From NCBI GenBank assembly GCA_964564845.1, contig CAZMCN010000005.1:1-31266 (forward strand): a stretch of DNA of 31,266 nucleotides. Direction: 5' to 3'. A model generated the notes under the pieces. The model was not told the DNA's origin, ran no database searches, and was given only the letters and a program-made list of their open reading frames with translations. Below are positions 1 through 7,566 of the stretch, piece by piece. The position numbers were made by a program, and so were the translations under genes. The DNA comes from CAYXPG01 sp964564845. Lineage in GTDB: Bacteria > Planctomycetota > Phycisphaerae > Sedimentisphaerales > Anaerobacaceae. Numbering within the stretch: position 1 is the stretch's first letter; each line of letters starts with the position of its first letter.

Positions 1-195
1 TACACAGACGACAGCGGCGTTTCTGAAGGTGCCGTCCGGGAGGGGATTTTGGCAGTTTTGAGAAGATTTTGAGCATCCTGTCAGTGGCAGCAAAGCGGAG
101 AAAAGAATTACAACTATGAACGCGGTGCGGAGCTTGTGGCACTTTTTTATTGCCGAGTCTGTGAACAAATTTTCTGATATTACGCTTGGTTTCAT
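1..195 (-). CDS. Partial lipoprotein gene (5' part only, runs off the left edge)
   Basis: An open frame runs on the minus strand from an ATG at 195-193 to the window edge without a stop. It begins MKPSVISENLFTDSAIKK and then has a basic stretch, a hydrophobic core (AFIVVILFSALLPL) and the lipobox LTGC followed by Ser, which is a classic signal peptidase II site. The ATG overlaps the TGA of the upstream transporter gene as ATGA, so translation is probably coupled and the two genes form one operon. The n-region before the hydrophobic core is long (about 25 residues), so a later start such as the TTG at Leu10 is possible. The visible mature part (about 25 residues) is too short to name a family. 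An exported lipid-anchored protein is likely; its function is unknown. Confidence 0.7.
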   Translation of the reverse strand, partial: MKPSVISENLFTDSAIKKCHKLRTAFIVVILFSALLPLTGCSKSSQNCQNPLPDGTFRNAAVVCV

Positions 196-1442
196 TCGTT
201 TTTTTTCAGGCGAGTGGTTTTGTCGTCGAAGATTTTCCTGTCGAGCATATTGAAGCGGGATGCGACGATAGTAGTTCCGACGAGGTCGCCTGTGACATTG
301 CAGCAGGTGTTTCCGATGTCAAGCACGGGCCAGATTGCGGCCAGAATCGGGATTATTATTGTTGTCGGCAGGCCGATTGACTGCAGCAATATCGTTGACA
401 TAACAAGTCCTGCACCTTTAATGCCCGCTGAGCCGACGGAGAGCGCAAGTCCGAGAAAAAGGAACTGGAACATACGACTTGCGGTGATCGGTTCATTATA
501 CAGGTTGCAGGAAAATACAGCTATGCAGCCGACACAGGCGGCCATACCGTTCATATTTACGGTGGCGCCGAGCGGCAGTGTAAAGCCCCAGATTTTTTCC
601 GGAGCACCCACGTTTTCTTCGGCCACGTTCATAGAGACAGGCAGTGTAGCTCCACTGGAGGTTGTGCTGGCAGCTACGAGCATAGCGGGTGCTACATTGC
701 GGTAAAACTTAAAGGGACTAAGTTTGGCTAAGTACTTAATAAAGATGGGATAAAGGAAAATCAAAAGTATACTCAGGGCGATATAGTGAGAGATAAGGAA
801 CGTTGCTACTTCTCGAAGCATTTCGACACCCATTGAGGCAATCATATTGGCAACGAGAGCAAGTATGCCGTAAGGGGCGGTTTTCATAACAGCCTCGGTG
901 ATTCTTATCATCAGGTCTGCCCCATCATTTGCAAGCAGTATTAATCGTTCGGCTTTTTTGCCCATAGCCAGCAGTGTGACGCCTACGATTATAGCGAACA
1001 CTATGATTTGGAGCATATTAGTTGTTGCGAGTGCTTCTACGGGGTTTTTTGGCACCCAACTTACTAGATTTTCGATGAGATTGAACTGGGCAACTTCTAC
1101 AGGTTTTCCACCTGTCAGGTCAATGGACATACCTTTTCCGGGCTGGAAAAACAGTGCCAGGCCCATTCCTATAGCACCTGCGATGAGCGATGAGAGAGCA
1201 TAATAGAGCAGAGTTACCCCGCCGATGGAGCTTAAGGACTTGATGTCATCAAGTTTTGTAACACCGCTTATGAGGGTAAGAAAGGTCAACGGTACAATTA
1301 ACATCATAAGAAGACGGATAAAAACGTCGCCGATGGGTTTGATGACGGTTACTTTCTCGCCGAAAACAAGGCCGAGAGCAACGCCGATGATAATACAAAT
1401 AAAGATTTGAGTGTAAAGCTGCTGTCTGAACCACCACTTCAT
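192..1442 (-). CDS. DAACS/SLC1-family cation:solute symporter with atypical binding-site residues
   Basis: This 416-aa multi-TM protein matches the dicarboxylate/amino acid:cation symporter family along its full length. Visible marks are the first hairpin loop with TTSSGATLPVSM (261-271), the TM7 motif NMNG (296-299) where the family normally has NMDG, and the TM8 motif at 375-386 (D375, T379, N382, D386). From remembered alignment to GltPh, D375 matches D394, T379 matches T398, N382 matches N401 and D386 matches D405. N378 sits where the substrate-carboxylate Arg397 is normally found, and N298 replaces the sodium-site Asp312. The protein acts in the inner membrane. The fold is certain, but an acidic amino acid or C4-dicarboxylate substrate is not supported; a neutral or unusual solute is possible. 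The start has a good Shine-Dalgarno (AAGGAG, 7 nt spacing). It is followed with overlap by a lipoprotein gene. Confidence 0.93.
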   Translation of the reverse strand: MKWWFRQQLYTQIFICIIIGVALGLVFGEKVTVIKPIGDVFIRLLMMLIVPLTFLTLISGVTKLDDIKSLSSIGGVTLLYYALSSLIAGAIGMGLALFFQPGKGMSIDLTGGKPVEVAQFNLIENLVSWVPKNPVEALATTNMLQIIVFAIIVGVTLLAMGKKAERLILLANDGADLMIRITEAVMKTAPYGILALVANMIASMGVEMLREVATFLISHYIALSILLIFLYPIFIKYLAKLSPFKFYRNVAPAMLVAASTTSSGATLPVSMNVAEENVGAPEKIWGFTLPLGATVNMNGMAACVGCIAVFSCNLYNEPITASRMFQFLFLGLALSVGSAGIKGAGLVMSTILLQSIGLPTTIIIPILAAIWPVLDIGNTCCNVTGDLVGTTIVASRFNMLDRKIFDDKTTRLKKNE

Positions 1443-1475
1443 ATAATAACTCCTTAATTTTGTGTAAAAACCTTC

Positions 1476-1512
1476 ACCCCGTTAGAAGCTGCCATCTCGC
1501 TTCTAACGGGGT
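1476..1512 (-). terminator. Perfect 14-bp hairpin between peptidase and transporter genes
   Basis: The arms 1476-1489 (ACCCCGTTAGAAGC) and 1499-1512 are perfectly complementary with a 9-nt loop. On the minus strand the stem is followed after 5 nt by TTTTT (1470-1466), and it lies about 50 nt after the M14 peptidase stop. On the plus strand it is followed by AAATTTTTT. It best fits a terminator for the peptidase gene. It is only about 25 nt upstream of the transporter's ribosome-binding site, so a role as a leader hairpin for that gene cannot be excluded. The T tract is not immediately adjacent, which lowers certainty. Confidence 0.6.
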
Positions 1513-1564
1513 AAATTTTTTAATGAGAAATCAAGATTTTTCGTGCAGCAAGAGGTTCTCATAT

Positions 1565-4129
1565 TTATTTTGCCGGTGGGATAACACTGTACAGTATCGA
1601 GTTAAAGACCAATTTAAAGGTTGCAACCGGCCGGTCGCGGAAAACGGGTTCAAAGCCGATGATAACGGCCCTGCCCCTGCCGATGGTATCATAAATTATG
1701 TTGTCGGTGCCCTGAATAATGTTTGCTCCTAAAAGATATCCGGAAGCAAGCGGATTAGTGTTGGGGTATTTTCCGAGCACTTGATGGTTCTTTGCTTTTA
1801 AGGCGAGGTTGTTTCTAAAGAAGGCGAATCCATCTTTCTGCATTCCGTAGGTTACCGGATGTGAGGTATTAACCTCGATTCTCAGTACGGAGCCGGGGCA
1901 GCCGAATTTTTCCCTGTCTTTAGAGTCTGGGATGGTATTGACATCGAGTTTTAGAGTTTCAATCATATAGTCGGCCAAGTTAGACCATGCGATGACGGTA
2001 CCACCTGCTTTGACGAACTGTCGAATCTGCTCGGCGTATTTTTCTCTCTGTTCGTTAATTTTTTGCCTTTGCTCGGTGCGGCTTCTATCACCTCTGTCAG
2101 AGCGTCGGCGGCGCCAGTCGCGATTTTCGCCCCCTGGTCTTTCGATAAATAGAATGACGTCAAATCTGCTGTTGAGGTTGCCTTGTTCGAAATCCTTGCT
2201 GTTGATGAGTGAGAAATCGAATTCGTGTTTTTCGAGGAGCCATCGCAGCCAACCGACGGGCATACTGCGTGGATTATCTGCTACGGCGATGCGTGGTTTT
2301 CTAATGGCAACACCGGCAGAATCGCCAGGGGGGTCGGCCTCGATGATGGTAAGCGATAGGTCTTTCTTTAGGAGTTCAATATCTTTGGCGGCGTTGTTTT
2401 GGTTTTCGACGACTATTGAGCCGGGGTCAATTTTATGTTCGTTGATGGTGGAAGGGCTTGTGAGGATTGAGAGTGAATATCCTTTTTTGAGGAGCCGATT
2501 GACTGCCCGGAAGTGGTCAATGGAGTTTACGCCGATGTAGTATGCCTTTGGCTTTGGGTGCGATACGACGTTTGTAACAGGGGTTGCTTTTGTGTAGGCA
2601 GTAGTTTCGGCTTCGAAAGGTTCGTCTATTCTGTCGTATAGAACTCCCATCAACAACGGCAGGGTCCAGCCGGCTATATCGTAAGGGCGCTTGCCTGACG
2701 GGAAAAGCTGTTTCTCCATAAGCGCGAGGATATTCGGTCTTGCCGGTTGAGCGAGATAGAGGAGCACACTGCCGGCGGGATATTGTTTGCCAGCTACGGT
2801 AAAGGGTTTTGTGGCGATGTGAAAATCGGTGTCCTGGGTCAGCATTACTTCAAGGAAGTATACAAAAGCGCCGATATCGTGCTGGTCGGCGGTCATTACA
2901 TAGGCGAACGGTTTTTCGGTTTTGCCTTTTTCGATGGCGTCCTTGTTCATAATATAAAAGTTGCGAAGTATCATATCCTTGTTGCGTGCGGCGGCTTTTA
3001 GTACGGCAAAGACGGCTAACCTGTCCTGCTCTACGATATCGGCCAGCCGCCAAGGGCGGTCGGGTATCCACTTTACGGGATAGTCAACCGTTTTTGTCGT
3101 GGTATGATTTTCATCTATTTTCTCTTGCGGCGGTACAGGCGAGGCCAGATTGGCACTTGCTACCTCGGTTAGGATGGCAATCATATTGTGGAATGCCACC
3201 GAGGTTCTTAATCCGCCGTGCCACCATAGGGTAAAGTGGGAATGGTCCTCGACCCAGGGATATCCGTTGGATGTCAAATCAGTGCTCATATACCCGCCGA
3301 TTAGCTCCTGCTGGCGGATAACGAGCGGATGTATCGTTGGGTTTACGGGGTCAGCGAAAGGCGGGACGAAAATACGACAGGCGGTTTGACTGGAACCTTT
3401 CTGGTGCATATCAAAGACTATTTCAGGAAACCATTCTTCGTAAAGCTGTTTTGCGACGAGCTTATGCTCTTTTTGTGTGAACATATAAAAGTCGCGGTTG
3501 TTGTCGTGTCCGGTGTATTTGTTATACAGACGAGGCAGTGATTCGACCCTGACACCTGGGCCTGGATTTTGTTTCATATAATGATTTGCAACCAGTTGTG
3601 TGCCGTCGGGATTTATGCACGGATACAGGATGAGGATAACATTTTCAAGTATTTCTTTTACGACCGGTGTATTTTGCGTTGCCAGTTGGTAGGCGACGAT
3701 TGGAGCCATTTGTGTTGCACCGACCTCGCTGGAGTGGAGGCAGCAGGAGATGTGCACGACGTTTTTACCCTCTTTGAGCAGTTGTGGCAATTCAGCGTCG
3801 GAAGTGAGGCGAGGGTCAGCGAGTTTGTGCTGGATAGCCTTGTATTTTTCGAGGTTTTTTAAGTTTTCCGGTGAAGAAATCAATGCAATTAAGAGGGTGT
3901 TTCCCATTTCAGTTTCGCCGAGTTCGACTATTTTGATTTTGTTGGAGGCCTTGTCGAGTGCATAGAAGTACTCGGCTATCTGGTCCCAGTTGGCCAGTTT
4001 ATAATCTGAGCCGAGCTTGAAACCGATAATGCTTTCCGGTGTGGGAATAACATCGTTTTGAGCGATTGCGGAACAGGCTGCAATAAGAGTTACCAAAGAT
4101 ACAGTGAGGTAAAATTTTAGTGTTTTCAT
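1565..4129 (-). CDS. Secreted M14-family zinc carboxypeptidase with C-terminal GATase/ThuA-like region
   Basis: This 854-aa exported metallopeptidase starts at an ATG preceded by TTAGGAG with 6 nt spacing. The N-terminus is a signal peptide (MKTLKFYLTVSLVTLIAAC). IAAC could serve as a lipobox, or cleavage may fall after AIA. The M14 domain covers roughly residues 40-350. H132 and E135 in LHSSEVGA are the first two zinc ligands, NPDGTQ lies at 173-178, the substrate-binding Asn-Arg pair is N211/R212, H242 in DMHQKG is the third zinc ligand, and E322 in LTEVAS is the likely catalytic Glu. The catalytic set is complete. The second half (about 400-854) resembles the accessory region of long bacterial M14 proteins. 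It includes an Arg/Asp-rich patch (about 680-700) and, near 710-780, a segment like glutamine-amidotransferase-type (ThuA) folds. It probably digests peptides outside the cytoplasm, and its neighbour is a solute transporter. Exact substrate unknown. Confidence 0.92.
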   Translation of the reverse strand: MKTLKFYLTVSLVTLIAACSAIAQNDVIPTPESIIGFKLGSDYKLANWDQIAEYFYALDKASNKIKIVELGETEMGNTLLIALISSPENLKNLEKYKAIQHKLADPRLTSDAELPQLLKEGKNVVHISCCLHSSEVGATQMAPIVAYQLATQNTPVVKEILENVILILYPCINPDGTQLVANHYMKQNPGPGVRVESLPRLYNKYTGHDNNRDFYMFTQKEHKLVAKQLYEEWFPEIVFDMHQKGSSQTACRIFVPPFADPVNPTIHPLVIRQQELIGGYMSTDLTSNGYPWVEDHSHFTLWWHGGLRTSVAFHNMIAILTEVASANLASPVPPQEKIDENHTTTKTVDYPVKWIPDRPWRLADIVEQDRLAVFAVLKAAARNKDMILRNFYIMNKDAIEKGKTEKPFAYVMTADQHDIGAFVYFLEVMLTQDTDFHIATKPFTVAGKQYPAGSVLLYLAQPARPNILALMEKQLFPSGKRPYDIAGWTLPLLMGVLYDRIDEPFEAETTAYTKATPVTNVVSHPKPKAYYIGVNSIDHFRAVNRLLKKGYSLSILTSPSTINEHKIDPGSIVVENQNNAAKDIELLKKDLSLTIIEADPPGDSAGVAIRKPRIAVADNPRSMPVGWLRWLLEKHEFDFSLINSKDFEQGNLNSRFDVILFIERPGGENRDWRRRRSDRGDRSRTEQRQKINEQREKYAEQIRQFVKAGGTVIAWSNLADYMIETLKLDVNTIPDSKDREKFGCPGSVLRIEVNTSHPVTYGMQKDGFAFFRNNLALKAKNHQVLGKYPNTNPLASGYLLGANIIQGTDNIIYDTIGRGRAVIIGFEPVFRDRPVATFKLVFNSILYSVIPPAK

Positions 4130-4340
4130 TATGTTCTCCTAAAAAAGGTTACAGAATTATGAGTTGTAATTTACTTTTTTTAAGGAATTGATATTATCTT
4201 ATAAAATCGGTTCGAAGACAAGATTAAAAAATTTATGGTTGCATTTTTTTCAGGGAAGTTTTTCCGAAGGTTTCAATTCGTTTTTAGCTTAGGGATTTGG
4301 GACAATGGCGTAATAAGGCAGTAGAGCCGCTTTTAGGGAT

Positions 4341-4395
4341 AAAAAAAGAACAGGACTGGCAAATGCGGAGGGAGGGAGAAATTCCAGCCCTGTTC
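4341..4395 (-). ncRNA. Hairpin RNA candidate 1: 12-bp stem, CU-rich loop, T tract
   Basis: Read on the minus strand, GAACAGG-G-CTGG pairs with CCAG-T-CCTGTTC, giving a 12-bp stem with one G-U wobble. The 24-nt loop contains TCTCCCTCCCTCC. Directly after the stem comes T7 (4347-4341). On the plus strand the wobble would be an A-C mismatch, so the minus strand is the likely RNA. The layout matches candidate 2 at 4747-4795, but the stem sequences differ, as expected if the structure rather than the sequence is conserved. It may be a small RNA or an unusual terminator. No clear promoter was found for this copy. Confidence 0.5.
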
Positions 4396-4737
4396 ATAAG
4401 CTGAATAAACACTGAAACCACACGCCTTTACTTTTTGACACTAATTTATATGAAAAACTGTTCATTTTCCAGGAAAAAAGTGTCATAGCCGAAAAATTTA
4501 CCTGCTGAGAGGTGATTATGTTACATCTAAGCCTATTGTGCTTGCATTTTGGCATTGTTTCAGCAAAAAAGCACATCTGGCATAAATGAATGACAAGCTC
4601 AAAGAAGTAATTTAAGGTTATCCATTTTTCAGAGGGAATCTCTTAAAACATATTTGTAGGTCTGCCCGGGAATTTTTAGGTTGTGTACTGGTTATAGGCT
4701 TGAGGCAAAGTGAAAAAGCACGATTATGCGGGGTTGA

Positions 4738-4795
4738 AAGAGAAAAATGGGCTGAGGTTGGGAGGGAGGAAGAGGGGAAAGAAACCCCAGCCCAT
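4738..4795 (-). ncRNA. Hairpin RNA candidate 2: 13-bp stem, CU-rich loop, T tract, own promoter
   Basis: On the minus strand, ATGGGCTG-G-GGTT pairs with AACC-T-CAGCCCAT, giving a 13-bp stem with one G-U wobble. The 23-nt loop is pyrimidine-rich (TCTTTCCCCTCTTCCTCCC). The stem is followed by TTTTTCTCTTT. A promoter (TTGAAA, 16 nt, TATAAA) ends only 3 nt before the stem, so the transcript would be little more than the hairpin plus its T tract, about 55 nt. The CU-rich loop could pair with Shine-Dalgarno sequences (AGGAGG-like). Gene-for-RNA status is inferred from structure and promoter only. Confidence 0.55.
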
Positions 4796-4798
4796 GGT

Positions 4799-4826
4799 TT
4801 TATATAGGGGCAAATTACCCTTTCAA
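4799..4826 (-). promoter_or_regulatory. Promoter of hairpin RNA candidate 2
   Basis: The minus strand has TTGAAA (4826-4821), a 16-nt spacer and TATAAA (4804-4799). Each hexamer matches the sigma70 consensus at 5 of 6 positions. The expected start point, about 7 nt further on, is at the 5' end of the hairpin stem. Confidence 0.55.
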
Positions 4827-5033
4827 TCGAAAAGGCCCTGCTTTGTCAAAGAATAAAGAATAATATCAGTAAAATTTAATTGGATGCCCCGCCTTAGAGT
4901 TACAAGAAGCCGTTTATCCAAGCAATACAACGTTAATGTAACAGAAAAATCAAACGTTGCAACGAAAGATTTGTCCGGTTTAGAAAATTTTTCAGGTTCT
5001 GATGTTTAAGGTGTGAAAGTTAAAGAAGTTAGG

Positions 5034-5061
5034 TTGGTTGCTCCAATTCATAAGCTATTAT
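5034..5061 (+). promoter_or_regulatory. Weak promoter candidate ahead of the phage cassette
   Basis: TTGGTT (5034-5039), a 16-nt spacer and TATTAT (5056-5061) resemble a sigma70 promoter. It lies about 350 nt before the portal gene. It is the best candidate seen for the cassette but is not strong, and it is supported only by motif match. Confidence 0.25.
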
Positions 5062-5097
5062 GGGAATGTCCACTTTTTTGGTAGTGAACCCCACGTA

Positions 5098-5111
5098 GCA
5101 CGTAAACGTGC
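5098..5111. repeat. Short palindrome GCACGT-AA-ACGTGC
   Basis: A 6-bp inverted repeat with a 2-nt centre, preceded by TAG. A second short palindrome of comparable style (TAGCCTGCGG...) lies at 26029-26047. They could be small dispersed palindromic elements or operators. No protein or function can be assigned. Confidence 0.35.
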
Positions 5112-5190
5112 GACATAAATTCGATAGATAAACATAAAGGCCAGTGACAGGGAGTAATGAAATTAGGAGAGGGCTGAAGGACAAGAATTT

Positions 5191-5208
5191 CAATCAAATG
5201 CGCAGGTA
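5191..5208 (+). repeat. 18-bp direct repeat, left copy
   Basis: CAATCAAATGCGCAGGTA is identical to 31220-31237 in the same orientation, 26 kb away. Both copies are followed by AT-rich DNA. The match is long enough to be unlikely by chance in 31 kb. It could be an attachment-site core, a dispersed repeat or a target duplication, but no integrase is present nearby. Confidence 0.5.
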
Positions 5209-5407
5209 TTTAAAATCCAAAATTTTGATTTTTAAAAAAATTTTACTGCTTTTGTCACCGGAATTTAGCTCGAGAGAGTTCATAAGAAAAAATCATTTTT
5301 TCGCATCAAACGCGCATGTTGGTTCAAGTGTGGCGGCAATGAAGAAAGTTACCTGTGATGAGAAAAAGCAAAGATGATTGAACTGTCAATAAACAGGGGA
5401 GCAGTAA

Positions 5408-6943
5408 ATGGGGTTTGAGCTTCAGACATTTAATGATGGTCAGCTTGAGACAGATTATATCGAGTGGCTCGTGGATGAAAAGTCAGTAGATATTCAGGTA
5501 CATTTCACTCGGCTTTGGGAATATTACAGCAACCGGATGGTAAATGTTAATGGTACAGGTGCCTTCGAGAGGAAAATCAACGAGTCTGGACGTTGTTATC
5601 TACAGGCGCAGGAACATGGTCTGCCGAGCCGTATTACGGGGCTGGTGCACTCTACGGATGCAGGAGTTTTCGGTTCACAAGCAGTGAAGGATGTTCAGCG
5701 AAAAGAAGTAGTGATAGAAAACGATATTGCCTGGCGGATAAATGCGGCGGTGGATTTTCTATTTGGTAAGCCAATAAGTTTTGTTTCCAAGGCGTTAGAT
5801 AGCCGGAAAAGAGCAGAAATAGAGTCGATATTAAGGGCTCTGTTTTCGGCCAACGGCGCTATCGGATTTTTCCAGGATATGGCGGTGCTCGGGAGTGTGT
5901 ATGGTTTTGTCGATTGTATAGTCAGGCCTGGCGATGAAGTTTTACAGCGAAGCATTTCACCTTCCTCCCAAACCCTCACTTTTGAAGATGTGCTGCGATT
6001 GGCACAGACCATCGAGCTTGAATTAATTGAAGCACCAAGAGCACTGCCTGTTTTGGAAGAAGACAACTACAAAAAAATCAGATATTACGTACAGCATTTT
6101 TACCAGAAGAAGAATTCGCTGTTCAGGAGGAACGGCTTTCTATCAAGAGTGCTGTCACGTATAAGACAGAGCGGAGATGCTCGTCGGACTGATGCGGTGA
6201 CCGAGATTATGTCGGATGCGGTCTGGCAGAGATATGAGAATAAAGAGCTTGTTGTAGAAGGTGAGCTTCCCTGGGGGATTCTGCCTGTAGTGCATATCCA
6301 AAATATTGCCCAGCCATATTTTTACGAAGGTATAAGTGACGTTGAGCCATTGATACCGGTACAGGATGAGCTTAATACCAGGTTGAGTGACAGGGCGAAC
6401 AGGATTACGTTCCAGTCTTTTAAGATGTATCTGGGCAAGGGGATAGAAGGTTTCGAGGACAGGCCTGTCTCGCCGGGCAGGATGTGGCACACGGATAATC
6501 CGGAAGCAGCCATTGAAGAGTTCGGTGGTGACGGTCCGACACCAAGTGAGGATATGCACATAACAGAGATTAGAGAGGCGATGGATAAAATAAGCGGCGT
6601 GCCCCCCCTTGTGGCCGGGGCTTTGAAAAACAGACTTGGGAATCTTACCAGTGCCGTAGCTATTCGATTGACACTTATGGGAATGCTATCAAAGACAGAA
6701 CGAAAGAGGTTTACTTACGGTGAGGGAATCAAAGGAATTTGTACGATGGTTCTGGGGATGCTTGATAAAGCAGGCATTTATAAAACCGACTCTGCGGAAA
6801 GAGAAGTCGAGATTATTTTTCCCGGTCCGCTGCCGGAAAATATGATGGAAAAACTGAAAGAGGCGCAAATCAAAAAAGAATTGGGTGTACCAGTTGAGCA
6901 AGTGCTCAGAGAATTAGGTTATGAGACCAAGAAGCAGGAGTAA
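5408..6943 (+). CDS. Phage portal protein, SPP1 gp6-like
   Basis: This 511-aa protein would form the dodecameric DNA channel at the phage head vertex. The segment NDIAWRINAAVDFLFGKPIS (105-124) is typical of SPP1 gp6-type portals. The central part (about 300-350) has the expected run VEPLIPVQDELNTRLSDRAN. The C-terminal core (about 394-435) has ISGVPPLVAGALKNRLGNLT, followed by the long helix that lines the channel. The length fits the family (about 450-520 aa). The start has a GGGGAG ribosome-binding site. It is the first gene of the structural cassette; normally large terminase would be directly upstream, but here the upstream 1.28 kb is gene-free. The end nearly abuts the scaffold gene, whose ribosome-binding site lies inside this gene's last codons. 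Confidence 0.88.
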   Translation: MGFELQTFNDGQLETDYIEWLVDEKSVDIQVHFTRLWEYYSNRMVNVNGTGAFERKINESGRCYLQAQEHGLPSRITGLVHSTDAGVFGSQAVKDVQRKEVVIENDIAWRINAAVDFLFGKPISFVSKALDSRKRAEIESILRALFSANGAIGFFQDMAVLGSVYGFVDCIVRPGDEVLQRSISPSSQTLTFEDVLRLAQTIELELIEAPRALPVLEEDNYKKIRYYVQHFYQKKNSLFRRNGFLSRVLSRIRQSGDARRTDAVTEIMSDAVWQRYENKELVVEGELPWGILPVVHIQNIAQPYFYEGISDVEPLIPVQDELNTRLSDRANRITFQSFKMYLGKGIEGFEDRPVSPGRMWHTDNPEAAIEEFGGDGPTPSEDMHITEIREAMDKISGVPPLVAGALKNRLGNLTSAVAIRLTLMGMLSKTERKRFTYGEGIKGICTMVLGMLDKAGIYKTDSAEREVEIIFPGPLPENMMEKLKEAQIKKELGVPVEQVLRELGYETKKQE

Positions 6944-6950
6944 ATTGGTA

Positions 6951-7481
6951 ATGAGTCAGAATAATGAAGACGAAGTAATTTTGTCAGAGACAATAGCGGG
7001 ACAAGATGAGGTTGGAGGAGTGAAACTTGTTCCGGTCACTGAACCAATCCGCTATCGAAAAAGGGCTCAAGCGGCAGAGAAGAGGAGTGAAATTTTGGCC
7101 GAGCAATTGGCCCAGGCGAAATCAGAAAATTCCCAGATATCCGAGCAGTTGAGAGTTATTCAAGCTGAACAACAACTGATGTGTAAATTAGCTGCTGCGG
7201 GTACCCGTGATTTGGAAGCGGCTGTGTTAGTAGCCAAAGAGAAGATGAGAGGTTCTGATGATGCGGATTTGGACGGCGTGGTCAAGCAGTTGAAGAAAGA
7301 GAAGCAATATCTGTTCGAGAGCAAGGCGAATGATCTTGTGACGGCAAAAAAGACAGCATCGGTAAAGGAGCGTGTTCAAACCAGCCGAGGAGTACTTGAG
7401 AAAGCAGCAGAGAGAGCGGCGGAAACGGGTAATAGAGCAGATTTGCAAGAGTATTTGAAACTGCGACGAAACTTTATTTAG
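6951..7481 (+). CDS. Phage capsid scaffold-like coiled-coil protein
   Basis: A 176-aa, highly charged, almost entirely helical protein lies between portal and major capsid genes, the usual place for the scaffolding protein. Residues about 30-75 are heptad-rich (RYRKRAQAAEKRSEILAEQL), followed by further helical segments rich in Lys, Glu and Ala and a basic C-terminus (LKLRRNFI), as in scaffolds that bind the capsid protein through a basic tail. I chose the ATG at 6951 because AGGAG lies 10 nt upstream inside the portal gene's end. An in-frame upstream ATG at 6921 lacks a good site. It would be needed for head assembly and absent from mature particles. Assignment rests on position and composition, not on a recognised sequence motif. 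Confidence 0.7.
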   Translation: MSQNNEDEVILSETIAGQDEVGGVKLVPVTEPIRYRKRAQAAEKRSEILAEQLAQAKSENSQISEQLRVIQAEQQLMCKLAAAGTRDLEAAVLVAKEKMRGSDDADLDGVVKQLKKEKQYLFESKANDLVTAKKTASVKERVQTSRGVLEKAAERAAETGNRADLQEYLKLRRNFI

Positions 7482-7493
7482 GGATTTAGATTT

Positions 7494-7509
7494 TTGCTGG
7501 GCCCGGCAA
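7494..7509 (+). other. Palindrome between scaffold and capsid genes
   Basis: TTGCTGGGCCCGGCAA is almost fully self-complementary, with one T-G pair. It lies in the 85-nt gap between the two head genes and is followed by G-rich sequence. It may form a short hairpin in the message that affects processing or relative expression. Confidence 0.4.
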
Positions 7510-7566
7510 ATGGGGGGAGCGGGGTTTTGCAGGAATTAAAAGATTAGAAAAAAGGAGAATTAGCGA

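Larger units (their letters stand above)
4130..5407. other. 1.28 kb gene-free region with RNA-like hairpins and a repeat copy
   Basis: No open frame here has a convincing start, length or recognisable product. The region separates the minus-strand peptidase from the plus-strand phage cassette, so it should carry promoters for both. It contains two similar minus-strand hairpins (4348-4395 and 4747-4795), a minus-strand promoter next to the second, a weak plus-strand promoter candidate (5034-5061), a short palindrome (5098-5111), a 7-bp inverted repeat TGACACT/AGTGTCA (4436-4442 and 4489-4495) and one copy of the 18-bp repeat (5191-5208). A terminase gene, expected upstream of a portal gene, is not present here in any frame. 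Confidence 0.6.

Noticed and set aside
4394..4576. 60-aa minus-strand frame between the two hairpins
   Set aside because: AT-rich, no start signal, no domain, and it overlaps the hairpin region.
4370..4780. G-rich loop stretches as G-quadruplexes on the plus strand
   Set aside because: The runs are mostly of two or three Gs, and the G-U pairs and T tracts point to the minus strand as the RNA.
5144..5377. 77-aa plus-strand frame starting GTG, ahead of the portal gene
   Set aside because: No ribosome-binding site, a low-complexity Lys/Leu-rich composition and no recognisable domain; it also spans the 18-bp repeat. It is not a terminase fragment as far as I can see.
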